Source: Rhizobium sp. BT04 (GTDB taxonomy: Bacteria > Pseudomonadota > Alphaproteobacteria > Rhizobiales > Rhizobiaceae). From it: 64,000 nt of DNA. The first letter of the stretch is position 1, and the number at the start of each line of letters is the position of its first letter. Positions 35,001 through 43,546 of the stretch are shown here, piece by piece. Location of the stretch: contig NZ_CP125653.1 in NCBI RefSeq assembly GCF_030053135.1, positions 186,001 to 250,000 on the forward strand, in the 5' to 3' direction. Both the position numbers and the translations under genes were made by a program. The notes beneath the pieces are model-generated. The model was not told the origin of the DNA. It worked only from the letters and a program-made list of their open reading frames with translations, and made no database searches.

Positions 35001-36785
35001 TTAGGCCGGAAGCTGGAAGATGACGTTGGCGATCAGGACGATCGCCAGGCCGCCGGCGAGCGCGAGATAAGGCAGCATGCCGGCTTTCTTGACGCCGAGA
35101 TCCTGGCCGACGAGACCGAGATCCTCCATCGCGCCGGCCGGGAATTTGCCGCCGTCTCTGATATAGTGGCGATAGGCGAAGACCGGCAGGATCAGGGCGG
35201 CGAAGATGAAGCCGACCCAGAGCGCATTGGAATAACCCCAGACCTTGGCGCCGGCACCGAGGAACAGCGCGTTGACGAAGGCCAGCACGGTGTTGAGGCC
35301 GATCAGCCAGGTCGGCGCCTTCCAGGGACGTTCGATATGGCCGGAATCCATCCGGTGGATCCAGCCGGAATTGAGGTTCAGGAAGTTGAAGATGATATAG
35401 CCGACATTCGAGACGGCGAGCACGAAGAAATAGCCGCCGACATCCGAGGCGATCGCCAGCAGGAAGAGATTGAAGGCGAAATCGGTCCACATCGCCCGCG
35501 TCGGCGCACCGTGCTCGTTGACGTGGTCGAGGTATTTCGGCAGCCAGCCGTCCTTCGAGCCCTGGTAGAGCGTGCGCGACGAGCCTGCCATTGCCGTCAT
35601 GATGGCGAGGAAGAGCGCCATGATCATCAACACGACGAGCAGCTGGGTGACGACGCGGCCGGCGCCGATCAGGCCGCCGAGCGCTTCGGCAACGCCGGTG
35701 CCGTCGACGATGCCGGGGGCCAGCATGCCGGCATGGCCGAGAACACCCTGGAAGGCGAAGGGCACGAGGAAGAAGAACAGGCAGCAGGCAAGGCCGGAAT
35801 AGAAGATCGCCTTGAAGGTGTCGGTCTTCGGGTTCTTCAGTTCGCGGGTGTAGCAGACCGCCGTCTCGAAGCCGTAGGTCGACCAGGCGGCGATATAGAG
35901 GCCGCCGAGAAACAGCGTCCAGCCGCCGTTGCTCCAGGTGCCGTCGGCAGCGGCATAGGCAGCCGTCGGCGGCACGAGGCCGGTGACGTTGGTGGCAAGG
36001 ATCTGGCCGCTGACGATCGGATAGAGGCCGATGATGAGCAGCGGCACCAGCACGATGATTGCCAGCCACTTCTGCACGCTTGCCGTTTCCGAGATGCCGC
36101 GATGCTGGATCGCGAAGATGATCAGCATCAGGATGCCGCCGATGAAGAAGGTGGCGTTGATATTGGCGGTGGCAAGGAAGGGAATGCTGAAGCTTGCGAG
36201 CGACCAGCTGCGAATCGCCGGCGTGAGCGCCGCGACGCCGTCGGTGCTGAGCAACGCCTTGACGGCGTCCTCAGGCGTGGTGCCGGCATGGGCTGCGATA
36301 TATTCGGCGACGCGGGGGCTGTCGGCCGTGATGGAAGCGGCATGCGCTGAGATCCAGTCGAGGACCATCTGCGAATCCGCCGCGGGAATCGGGTAGAAAG
36401 CGTTTAGGATGTAACCGGCGGCGATGGCGCAGCCGAGCGACAGCACCGGCGACCAGGCAAACCAGTTGCACCAGACGGACAGCGGCGCGATGAATTTCGA
36501 ATAACGCAGCCAGGCGGTGGCGCCATAGACCGAGGCGCCGCCGGATTTGTTGGCGAACATGCCGGCGATCTCGGCATAGGTGAAGGATTGCAGGAAACCC
36601 ATCACCATCGAAATGATCCAGACGACGAAGGCGAGCTTGCCCGTCGTGCCGGCAATGCCGCCGATGGAGAAAAGAACGAGCGGCGGTACGCCCGCCGCCA
36701 CCCAGAATGCGCCCTTCCAGTCGAGCGCGCGTACTAGTTTACCTTCGGTGCCGGAGGAAATTCCGGCCTCCACAACATCTGTCAT
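35001..36785 (-). CDS. APC family permease (amino acid/amine transporter)
   Basis: The 594-residue inner-membrane protein has about 12 hydrophobic segments, starting 'FWVAAGVPPLVLFSIGGIAGTTGKLAFVVW', with the APC motif 'SFTYAEIAGMFANKSGGASVYGATAW'. A long soluble loop (about 140-200) separates early helices. It is divergent from tdm with a shared 250-base gap, so it is a good candidate for uptake of TMAO, choline-like amines or amino acids. No TmoXWV-type ABC importer is in the window. The substrate is inference from position. Confidence 0.82.
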   Translation of the reverse strand: MTDVVEAGISSGTEGKLVRALDWKGAFWVAAGVPPLVLFSIGGIAGTTGKLAFVVWIISMVMGFLQSFTYAEIAGMFANKSGGASVYGATAWLRYSKFIAPLSVWCNWFAWSPVLSLGCAIAAGYILNAFYPIPAADSQMVLDWISAHAASITADSPRVAEYIAAHAGTTPEDAVKALLSTDGVAALTPAIRSWSLASFSIPFLATANINATFFIGGILMLIIFAIQHRGISETASVQKWLAIIVLVPLLIIGLYPIVSGQILATNVTGLVPPTAAYAAADGTWSNGGWTLFLGGLYIAAWSTYGFETAVCYTRELKNPKTDTFKAIFYSGLACCLFFFLVPFAFQGVLGHAGMLAPGIVDGTGVAEALGGLIGAGRVVTQLLVVLMIMALFLAIMTAMAGSSRTLYQGSKDGWLPKYLDHVNEHGAPTRAMWTDFAFNLFLLAIASDVGGYFFVLAVSNVGYIIFNFLNLNSGWIHRMDSGHIERPWKAPTWLIGLNTVLAFVNALFLGAGAKVWGYSNALWVGFIFAALILPVFAYRHYIRDGGKFPAGAMEDLGLVGQDLGVKKAGMLPYLALAGGLAIVLIANVIFQLPA

Positions 36786-37036
36786 CGGTGAAATTCCCCA
36801 TATCTATCTGTTCCGGACGTATCTCTGTACGTCTCCCCGAACGTGTCTCCCTGACAGTCTTAAGTCCGCCCGGATGATTTTGGCGATCCGCGCTCCCAAC
36901 GGATTCCCCGAGTCTGAACTCTTTATGCATAGTGAAGATATTTTCTTTTTAGTCAACTCGACTTTACTTTCCCAGGGCATTTTGTAACCTGCATGGATGG
37001 GTGTCCGAGGACGCCCGATCCTCCCATGAGGGCAGC

Positions 37037-39403
37037 ATGCGAGAACTTCATCCTGCTACGGGCCTGCGGCCGGCCACTGCGAGCCTCGTGCATTATCCCG
37101 GCATTCCCACCCTGCCGGAGGGAACCGAGCGCTACCGGGCAAAGGGCGGCGGATCGGTCGTCGTCCGCGTTGCGGCGGGCGACCGCGTGAGCGTCGTCGA
37201 CAGCGAGGGCGGGCAGGTCTGCGAGATCTCTTTCCTCGATGAGAAGGGCCGTTTCCTGGCGGCCGGTCTTGGAGCGGCGTTCAGCAAATCTGCCGAGGGT
37301 TTAAAGGCCGTTCTTCAGACGGAAGATGAGAGTGCCGGGCGCACGCGCGCAGCCCTTCAACGGCGCGGCGCCGACCTTGCGGCAGCCGGAGCGCTGCGTC
37401 TCTTCGGGACCGGATCGACCCCGGGCACCCAGGCGGATTTCACCATTTCCATGAAAGGTCTGCTGATCGTCGCGGCACCCGCCGCCGCCATGTCGCCGGA
37501 GGCACAGGATACGGCGACGCCGATCGAGATCAGGATCAAGCGCAGCCTGCTGATCCGCGATTATGCCTCCGCCCTGCCGGAGCCGGCCGCCGATCCGGTC
37601 GAGGATATCCGCATCCGGGCGGCGACCGCCGCAGCCTATTTCGTGCGTGCCGGCGAATTCATCCAGATCATCGACGTTTATGGACGCCAGTGCACCGATT
37701 TCCAGGCCTTTGCCGCCCGCAAGGTCGACAAGGGCCTCGATCTTGCGCTTGATTCCACCGTCACCCGCACGCTGCTCGGCCGCAGCTATCCGATGCCGGG
37801 CCTGCCCTCCAAGGCCTTCGACCGGGATTTCGAGCCGCTGGTCGAGGTCGTCCAGGATACGGTCGGGCGCCACGACGCTTTTGCGACCGCCTGCAATGCG
37901 CGCTATTACGACGACATGGGTTATCCCGGCCATATCAACTGCACGGACAATTTCAACGCGGCGCTGGCGCCTTACGGCATTGCCGGCCGCAAGGGCTGGG
38001 AAGCGCTGAACTATTTCTACAACACCAGTATCGACCACAACAACCAGCTCTATCTCGACGAGCCCTGGTCGCGTCCCGGCGATTATGTGCTGATGCGGGC
38101 GCTGACCGATCTCGTCTGCGTCTCCTCGTCCTGCCCCGACGATATCGACGCGGCGAACGGCTGGGATCCGACGGATATCCACGTCCGCACCTTTTCCGGA
38201 AAAGAGAAATTCTCACGAGCGGTAGCCTATCGCATGACCCCAGATGCCGACGCTGAACTGACGCGCGAAACCGCCTTTCATCCCCGCCTCTCCGCGCTGA
38301 CGCGGGATTACGCCGAATATCGCGGCTACTGGCTGCCGAACCGTTTTTCCAGCGAAGGACCGGTCGAGGAATATTGGGCCTGCCGCGAGCGCGCCGCCGT
38401 TATCGATCTCTCGCCCTTGCGCAAGTTCGAGGTGACGGGGCCGGATGCCGAGGAACTCTTGCAATATTGCCTGACCCGCGACGTGCGCAAACTCTCGACC
38501 GGCCAGGTCGTCTATTCCGCCATGTGCTACGAAAACGGCGGCATGATCGATGACGGCACGCTGTTCCGGCTCGGCGACACGAACTTCCGCTGGATCGGCG
38601 GCGATGATTTCAGCGGCATATGGCTGCGTCAGCAGGCCGAGAAAAAGGGCTTCAAGGCCTGGGTGCGCTCCTCGACCGATCAGCTGCACAATATCGCCCT
38701 GCAGGGCCCGAAGAGCCGCGATATCCTGAAGGAGATCATCTGGACGGCGCCCCGCCAGCCTGCGATCGGCGAACTCGAATGGTTCCGCTTCACCGTCGGC
38801 CGCATCGGCGGCTTCGAGGGCGCCCCGGTCGTTGTCTCGCGCACCGGTTACACCGGCGAGCTCGGCTACGAGATCTTCTGTCACCCGAAGGATGCGCTGA
38901 CGGTATTCGATGCCGTCTGGGAGGCAGGGCAGCCGCACGGGTTGACGCCGATGGGGCTGGAGGCGCTCGATATGGTCCGCATCGAGGCCGGGCTGATCTT
39001 TGCCCATCACGAATTCACCGACCAGACCGACCCGTTCGAAGCCGGCATCGGCTTCACCGTGCCGCTGAAATCCAAGCAGGACGATTTCATCGGCCGCGAA
39101 GCGCTGCTCCGGCGCAAGGAGCATCCGCGTCATCTGCTCGTCGGGCTCGACCTCAAGGCCAATGAGGCCGTCGGCCATGGTGATTGCGTCCATATTGGCC
39201 GAGCCCAGGTCGGCGTCGTCACCAGCGCCACGCGTTCACCGATCCTCGGCAAGACGATCGCGCTCGCCCGCATCGACGTCACGCATGCAAGCCCCGGCAC
39301 CGAGGTCGAGATCGGCAAGCTCGATGGCCACCAGAAGCGACTGCCGGCGACGATCGTGCCGCTTTCCCATTACGACCCGCAGAAGACGCGGCCGCGCTCA
39401 TAA
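37037..39403 (+). CDS. tdm: Trimethylamine N-oxide demethylase (DUF1989 + GcvT)
   Basis: The 788-residue protein has an N-terminal DUF1989 region (about 1-400) with 'NCTDN' (Cys302) and 'LVCVSSSCPDDIDAANGW' (Cys361, Cys366), the likely zinc ligands, and a C-terminal aminomethyltransferase domain (about 415-785) with 'SRTGYTGELGYEIF', which binds tetrahydrofolate. This two-domain layout is that of Tdm, which splits TMAO into dimethylamine and formaldehyde, the latter captured on THF. ATG at 37037 has GAGGG just upstream; a GTG at 37001 is an alternative. The tmm-dmm genes that complete the route lie 4 kb away on the other strand. Confidence 0.85.
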   Translation: MRELHPATGLRPATASLVHYPGIPTLPEGTERYRAKGGGSVVVRVAAGDRVSVVDSEGGQVCEISFLDEKGRFLAAGLGAAFSKSAEGLKAVLQTEDESAGRTRAALQRRGADLAAAGALRLFGTGSTPGTQADFTISMKGLLIVAAPAAAMSPEAQDTATPIEIRIKRSLLIRDYASALPEPAADPVEDIRIRAATAAAYFVRAGEFIQIIDVYGRQCTDFQAFAARKVDKGLDLALDSTVTRTLLGRSYPMPGLPSKAFDRDFEPLVEVVQDTVGRHDAFATACNARYYDDMGYPGHINCTDNFNAALAPYGIAGRKGWEALNYFYNTSIDHNNQLYLDEPWSRPGDYVLMRALTDLVCVSSSCPDDIDAANGWDPTDIHVRTFSGKEKFSRAVAYRMTPDADAELTRETAFHPRLSALTRDYAEYRGYWLPNRFSSEGPVEEYWACRERAAVIDLSPLRKFEVTGPDAEELLQYCLTRDVRKLSTGQVVYSAMCYENGGMIDDGTLFRLGDTNFRWIGGDDFSGIWLRQQAEKKGFKAWVRSSTDQLHNIALQGPKSRDILKEIIWTAPRQPAIGELEWFRFTVGRIGGFEGAPVVVSRTGYTGELGYEIFCHPKDALTVFDAVWEAGQPHGLTPMGLEALDMVRIEAGLIFAHHEFTDQTDPFEAGIGFTVPLKSKQDDFIGREALLRRKEHPRHLLVGLDLKANEAVGHGDCVHIGRAQVGVVTSATRSPILGKTIALARIDVTHASPGTEVEIGKLDGHQKRLPATIVPLSHYDPQKTRPRS

Positions 39404-39492
39404 TGCCTCCTTTGCCGGCAATTGGCTTCTCGGCATGCAAAGCGGTCGGTATGCAACCTGATGGTGATCTCGCACTCCTGAAAAACTAAAAG

Positions 39493-39521
39493 TTGACAAA
39501 TTCGACGTGGATGACTATATC
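39493..39521 (+). promoter_or_regulatory. Sigma-70 promoter for the cold-shock gene
   Basis: TTGACA (39493-39498) and TATATC (39516-39521) are separated by 17 bases. Transcription from about 39528 gives a leader of roughly 135 bases before the csp ATG, the long 5' UTR typical of cold-shock genes whose folding responds to temperature. Confidence 0.75.
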
Positions 39522-39663
39522 CCGGTTGTCGATATTGCTTGTTTGACTTTTGTTATCGCACGCTGGCAACGTGCCCTGGACGAACTTCCCTCTTCAAAAT
39601 CGAGATCATCATCCGCCGTGCTTGCGCACGTGCGGTCTGTCAATTGCTATGAAAGGGTTTGTT

Positions 39664-39873
39664 ATGACCACTGGCACAGTTAAATGGTTCAATTCCACCA
39701 AGGGCTTCGGCTTCATTCAGCCTGATGACGGCGGCGCTGACGCCTTCGTCCACATCTCTGCCGTCGAACGCGCTGGAATGCGTGAAATCGTCGAAGGCCA
39801 GAAGATCGGCTACGAGCTTGAGCGCGATAACAAGTCGGGCAAGATGTCCGCTTGCAATCTCCAGGCTGCCTGA
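39664..39873 (+). CDS. Cold-shock protein (CspA family)
   Basis: The 69-residue OB-fold protein has both RNA-binding motifs, RNP1 'KGFGFI' and RNP2 'DAFVHIS', after 'GTVKWFNSTKG'. It binds single-stranded nucleic acid and melts RNA structure. ATG at 39664 is preceded by AAAGGG; an in-frame ATG five codons upstream lacks a site. A T-tailed hairpin follows the gene. Confidence 0.95.
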   Translation: MTTGTVKWFNSTKGFGFIQPDDGGADAFVHISAVERAGMREIVEGQKIGYELERDNKSGKMSACNLQAA

Positions 39874-39936
39874 ACTGAAATCTGCTTTCCTTTGACCGCG
39901 GATGTACCGGCACTGCCGAAAGCATGATACTATCAA

Positions 39937-39962
39937 GGTCAGGCAATTTGCCTGGCCTTTTT
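39937..39962 (+). terminator. Intrinsic terminator of the csp gene
   Basis: GGTCAGGC-AATTT-GCCTGGCC (one U-G pair) is followed by TTTTT. It lies 64 bases after the csp stop and before the next small gene. Confidence 0.8.
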
Positions 39963-40001
39963 GCTGCGTTCGCTGAGCGACGTATGAACTCCAGGACGAA
40001 T

Positions 40002-40226
40002 ATGACAGAGTCACATAGCAAATCACGCAAGCAGGCGGAGATTGCGTTTGGAAATGCGCAATCGCAGTTCCTTGCGCGAAGCCGGACGGTCGAAGAAATC
40101 GATCCGACGGTGCGGGCCCGCGAGGAAAAGACCTTGCGGTTACGCGAAGCCCGTGAGGCCAAGGAATTGCAGGATCGCTTGACAGCGGCTACTGCTCTTG
40201 CCGCGAAGCGAAAAAACAAAATCTGA
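40002..40226 (+). CDS. Small charged hypothetical protein
   Basis: The 74-residue protein starts MTESHSKSRKQAEIAFGNAQ after AGGA. It is highly charged and helical, with 'RAREEKTLRLREAREAKELQDRL' as a likely coiled-coil helix, and ends AAKRKNKI. I recognise no domain. It is 32 bases upstream of the DUF6481 gene, and both may depend on the same promoter. Confidence 0.65.
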   Translation: MTESHSKSRKQAEIAFGNAQSQFLARSRTVEEIDPTVRAREEKTLRLREAREAKELQDRLTAATALAAKRKNKI

Positions 40227-40258
40227 CCTTCGGGTCGTCAAACAGTCAGGAAACAGAT

Positions 40259-40639
40259 TTGAAACACGCCAGAAACAACGAGCTTTCCGATCGTCGCAGC
40301 GCCGCTGCCGAAGCCAAGGCCGCTCTCCTCAATGCGTATCGTACCGCCAAGGATACGGCCGAACCCACCCGGCTCGCAAAGCAGGCGGAGCGCCAGGCCA
40401 TTGCCGCGGCCAGGGAAGAACGGCGTGCCGCGCGGGAACAGGCAAAGCTTGAGGAACTGGAGCGGGCTCGATCCGCGGAAGCGGAACGTCAGGCTGCCGC
40501 CGAGGTCGCGGAACGGGCCGAGATCGAGGCCCGCGAAGCGGCCGACAAAGACCGGATCGCGCGCGTGATCGCCGATGAAGCCGCCCGAAAGGCCGCACGC
40601 GATCTGCGTTACGCCAATCGAAAAGCCAGAAAGTCGTGA
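40259..40639 (+). CDS. DUF6481 family protein
   Basis: The 126-residue protein starts 'KHARNNELSDRRSAAAEAKAAL', the conserved opening of DUF6481, followed by a long Ala/Glu/Arg-rich helix of coiled-coil character. The start is TTG with AGGA eight bases upstream. The function is unknown. It terminates at a perfect hairpin shared with the convergent min operon. Confidence 0.75.
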   Translation: MKHARNNELSDRRSAAAEAKAALLNAYRTAKDTAEPTRLAKQAERQAIAAAREERRAAREQAKLEELERARSAEAERQAAAEVAERAEIEAREAADKDRIARVIADEAARKAARDLRYANRKARKS

Positions 40640-40645
40640 TACCAA

Positions 40646-40671
40646 GCGCTGCCTGTCACGACAGGCAGCGC
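40646..40671. terminator. Bidirectional hairpin between DUF6481 and minE
   Basis: A twelve-base perfect inverted repeat GCGCTGCCTGTC/GACAGGCAGCGC with a two-base centre lies in the 38-base gap between two convergent genes. Short T-rich tracts follow on the plus strand (GTCTTTC). It likely ends both transcripts. Confidence 0.7.
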
Positions 40672-40677
40672 CGTCTT

Positions 40678-40938
40678 TCAAGCAGCCTGTACGGCTGCAT
40701 TCAGCGGAATTTCGACATCGATCTCCAGGGTCGAGACAAATTCGTTGCGGTCGATCGTTACCTGCACCTTGTCGTGGTCGAGTTCGACATGCTTTGCGAT
40801 GACTGCAAGGATTTCCTCGCGCAGCAGCGAGACCAGGTCAGACCCCGCCGAGGAGCGCTCGTGAGCAAGCAGCACCTGCAGGCGCTCGCGGGCCGCCGGT
40901 GCGGTTCTCTGCTTGTTGAACAGACGCAATATATTCAT
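40678..40938 (-). CDS. minE: Cell division topological specificity factor MinE
   Basis: The 86-residue protein has an N-terminal MinD-binding segment ('[14 protein letters not shown]') followed by the topological domain ('[26 protein letters not shown]'). MinE stimulates MinD ATPase activity and drives the oscillation that restricts division to mid-cell. Its ATG overlaps the minD stop by four bases. Confidence 0.95.
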   Translation of the reverse strand: MNILRLFNKQRTAPAARERLQVLLAHERSSAGSDLVSLLREEILAVIAKHVELDHDKVQVTIDRNEFVSTLEIDVEIPLNAAVQAA

Positions 40939-41750
40939 GCTGCCCTCCGTCCGAAGATCTTGCCGAAAATGTTCCGCTTTTCCTCTGGGATCGCGATCGG
41001 CAGAACCTCGCCGGCGAGCCGGCGGGCGGCATCGAAATAGGCCATCGCGGCCGGGCTTTTGCTTTCCGCCAGCGTGACCGGCGCACCGATATTGGAGGCG
41101 CGCAGGACATCCATGCTCTCAGGCACGATGCCCAGCAGCGGGATGGACAAGATCTCCAGGACGTCGTCGACCTTCAGCATGTCGCCGCGTTCGGCGCGGT
41201 TGGCGTCGTAGCGGGTGAGCAGCAGATGCTTTTCCATCCGCTCGCCGCGTTCGGCTTTGGCGGTCTTGGCATCCAGCAGGCCGATGATGCGGTCGGAATC
41301 GCGCACCGACGAGACTTCCGGGTTGGTGACGACAACGGCAACGTCGGCATGGCGCATGGCGAGCGTCGCGCCGCGTTCGATCCCGGCGGGGCTGTCGCAG
41401 ATGATCCAGTCGAAATAACGCTTCAGGTCGTTGATGACGCGCTCGACGCCTTCGGCGGTCAGATTGTCCTTGTCGCGTGTCTGCGAAGCCGGCAGCAGGA
41501 ACAGGGTTTCCAGCCGCTTGTCGCGGATCAGCGCCTGGGGAAGCTTGGCGTCGCCCTGGATGACATTGATCAGGTCGTAGACGACCCGGCGCTCGGCGCC
41601 CATGACGAGGTCGAGATTGCGCAGGCCGACGTCGAAATCGACGACGACGACTTTTTCATTGCGTTGCGCCAGTGCCGCTCCCAATGCGGCGGTCGAGGTC
41701 GTCTTTCCGACCCCGCCCTTGCCTGACGTGACGACGATCACTTTCCCCAT
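40935..41750 (-). CDS. minD: Septum site-determining ATPase MinD
   Basis: The 271-residue ParA-type ATPase has the deviant Walker A 'GKGGVGKTT', '[14 protein letters not shown]' and switch motif '[11 protein letters not shown]'. It ends in an amphipathic membrane helix region ('[12 protein letters not shown]'). MinD-ATP binds the membrane and recruits MinC. ATG at 41750 follows GGAGAG; the longer reading adds ten unrelated residues. Confidence 0.96.
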   Translation of the reverse strand: MGKVIVVTSGKGGVGKTTSTAALGAALAQRNEKVVVVDFDVGLRNLDLVMGAERRVVYDLINVIQGDAKLPQALIRDKRLETLFLLPASQTRDKDNLTAEGVERVINDLKRYFDWIICDSPAGIERGATLAMRHADVAVVVTNPEVSSVRDSDRIIGLLDAKTAKAERGERMEKHLLLTRYDANRAERGDMLKVDDVLEILSIPLLGIVPESMDVLRASNIGAPVTLAESKSPAAMAYFDAARRLAGEVLPIAIPEEKRNIFGKIFGRRAA

Positions 41751-41774
41751 GTTTCTCTCCTTTGCCGTGGCCCT

Positions 41775-41818
41775 CTGCATAATTCCTTAAATCGGCATCG
41801 ATTTAAGGAATTATGCAG
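41775..41818. repeat. Perfect 20-base palindrome between minC and minD
   Basis: Twenty-base perfect arms (41775-41794 and 41799-41818) enclose GCAT. The AT-rich arms read CTGCATAATTCCTTAAATCG. I believe the same sequence recurs in other rhizobial intergenic regions, so it may be a mobile palindromic element or a processing hairpin in the minCDE transcript. It lies in the 125-base minC-minD gap. Confidence 0.75.
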
Positions 41819-41875
41819 TAATTCAAAGTGTTGCAGCATCCCCCGCGCATCTCGAAGAGACGCGCGGCGCTGTCG

Positions 41876-42595
41876 TCAGATCAGTTTTTCCGCCATGATC
41901 GCGTCGTCTTCGAGCCAGAGCTGAACAGCCTGTCCGCGAAGATTGGGGGCCATGTCTTCCGCCATTTTGTAGATGCCGTCGATGGCCACCAGCTCGGCCT
42001 CGAGCTTGCGGCAAAAGATCTGCGCCGATGCGTTGCCGATGGAGCCCGCCATGGCTCGGCCGCGCAGCGCGCCGTAAATATGGACCGATCCCCCCGCGAT
42101 CACCTCGGCGCCGGAGGCGACCGATCCGATGATGGTGACGTCACCTTCCGGAAAGATCACCGATTGTCCCGAACGCACAGGTTCCCGGATGACGATCGAT
42201 TGCATTGCCGGACGGGTCTCGGTGACTGCCGGTTTGCCGGGCGGATCGACAGGCTCCTTTGCCTGAACCTCGATATCGGAAACCGATCGGCCGCCTTTGA
42301 GTGCCGGCGGCATGCCCGAACCGAGGATCGACGGCCGCGCGCCTTCGATGCCCATGATGCTGACATTGCGCTTGGCAAGTTCGGCAATCAGCTCCTTCAG
42401 CTGCGGCTTGTCGATCTGCAGATCCGTCAGGTCGAGCACGACAGGCCGGCCGAGGAAAAAGCCGGCCGAACGTGCGGCCAGATCGTCCAGCCTGATCAAC
42501 CAATCATCGATCGGAAGATCCGGGGACAGCATGACCGCGAGGAAAGAGCGGCCCTTGATGCGGATAGAGCGAGCGTCTGTTAGCACTTTGGTCAT
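41876..42595 (-). CDS. minC: Septum site-determining protein MinC
   Basis: The 239-residue protein has an N-terminal FtsZ-inhibiting domain, a Pro-rich linker (about 110-135) and the C-terminal beta-helix with 'VRSGQSVIFPEGDVTIIGSVASGAEVIAGGSVHIYGALRGRAMAG', the MinC signature. It blocks FtsZ polymerisation away from mid-cell. It is the first gene of minC-D-E. Confidence 0.95.
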   Translation of the reverse strand: MTKVLTDARSIRIKGRSFLAVMLSPDLPIDDWLIRLDDLAARSAGFFLGRPVVLDLTDLQIDKPQLKELIAELAKRNVSIMGIEGARPSILGSGMPPALKGGRSVSDIEVQAKEPVDPPGKPAVTETRPAMQSIVIREPVRSGQSVIFPEGDVTIIGSVASGAEVIAGGSVHIYGALRGRAMAGSIGNASAQIFCRKLEAELVAIDGIYKMAEDMAPNLRGQAVQLWLEDDAIMAEKLI

Positions 42596-42804
42596 CTATG
42601 TGAAGAAATCGTTGACCATGTGTAGCGCTGCTATGGTTAACAAAAAGTTAACGCGGCCTTAATATTACCCGTAACGACATGAGATTCTGCAAGTTCAGGA
42701 TTGTCGCAACTTATTGGAAAGGCTTGATATTCCCCAGCGCACCACGCGGTTAATAATACGGCTTTCCGCTTGGGCCGCAAATCCGCCTCTGCGCTGGTTA
42801 ACGC

Positions 42805-43407
42805 TCAGCCTTCCGCCTTGCGTTGTGCGTTGGAAATAGCGCGTGCGGCCTCTTCCGAGGAGTTGGCGAGCGTGCGCATCTCGGCGGCCAGCACGGCAAA
42901 ACCTGATCCGGCCGTACCGGCGCGGGCGGCTTCGATGCCGGCATTGACGGCGAGCAGCTTGAGGTAGCGCAGGGATTGCAGGATCTCGCTGGTCTTTGAG
43001 GCGGTGACGCGCATGTCGGCGGTCTGCTCGTCGATTCGCTGGTAGAGTGATTCGATGTTGATGATGCTGCCTTCGAGATAGAGAAGTTCACCCTTGTCGT
43101 CCCAGATGCCGCCGCCGGTCTCGGTCACCCAGATCAGATGCCCCATGGCATGGCGGATGCGGTATTCCATCGTCCAGTCCGTGCGCTTTTCCAGCGCCCG
43201 TCCGACGATCTCGTCCATCAGAGGCACGTCTTCCTCGTACATGATCGCGGTGAAGGTGCGGGTGCGGTTGCCGATGATCTCGTCGGCGGGATAACCGAAG
43301 ATGCGCTCGACGCCGTCGGTCATCTCAAGCATGGTGTAGTTTTCGTCGGCGCGGCAGCGGTAGAGAAAACCGTTCATGCGCCCGAGAATGCTCGTTTGAA
43401 AATCCAT
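42805..43407 (-). CDS. PAS domain protein with a truncated methyl-accepting chemotaxis tip
   Basis: The 200-residue soluble protein has a PAS/PAC sensor (about 10-125, with '[13 protein letters not shown]' and '[14 protein letters not shown]') followed directly by the conserved hairpin tip of an MCP signalling domain ('[31 protein letters not shown]'), ending about 20 residues after it. There are no membrane segments and almost no coiled-coil stem, so an ordinary receptor bundle cannot form. A GTG at 43416 is an alternative start. Confidence 0.82.
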   Translation of the reverse strand: MDFQTSILGRMNGFLYRCRADENYTMLEMTDGVERIFGYPADEIIGNRTRTFTAIMYEEDVPLMDEIVGRALEKRTDWTMEYRIRHAMGHLIWVTETGGGIWDDKGELLYLEGSIINIESLYQRIDEQTADMRVTASKTSEILQSLRYLKLLAVNAGIEAARAGTAGSGFAVLAAEMRTLANSSEEAARAISNAQRKAEG

Positions 43408-43546
43408 GAAGGCCACATCCGAAGAGAAGAGTTGCAGATGGATTTATGCCGTCTCGCTATAGGTCTTTATGCCGACGCGTGTCGTCGTCGCGATATGCCG
43501 GAAGAGCGTGCACGAACACCCTCCTCCGGCAATGCAGGCCCCCTCG

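Noticed and set aside
37037-39403. Reading the DUF1989-GcvT protein as a dimethylglycine or sarcosine dehydrogenase
   Set aside because: It has no FAD-binding N-terminal domain. The DUF1989 half with three cysteines is the TMAO demethylase layout, and tmm/dmm genes are close by.
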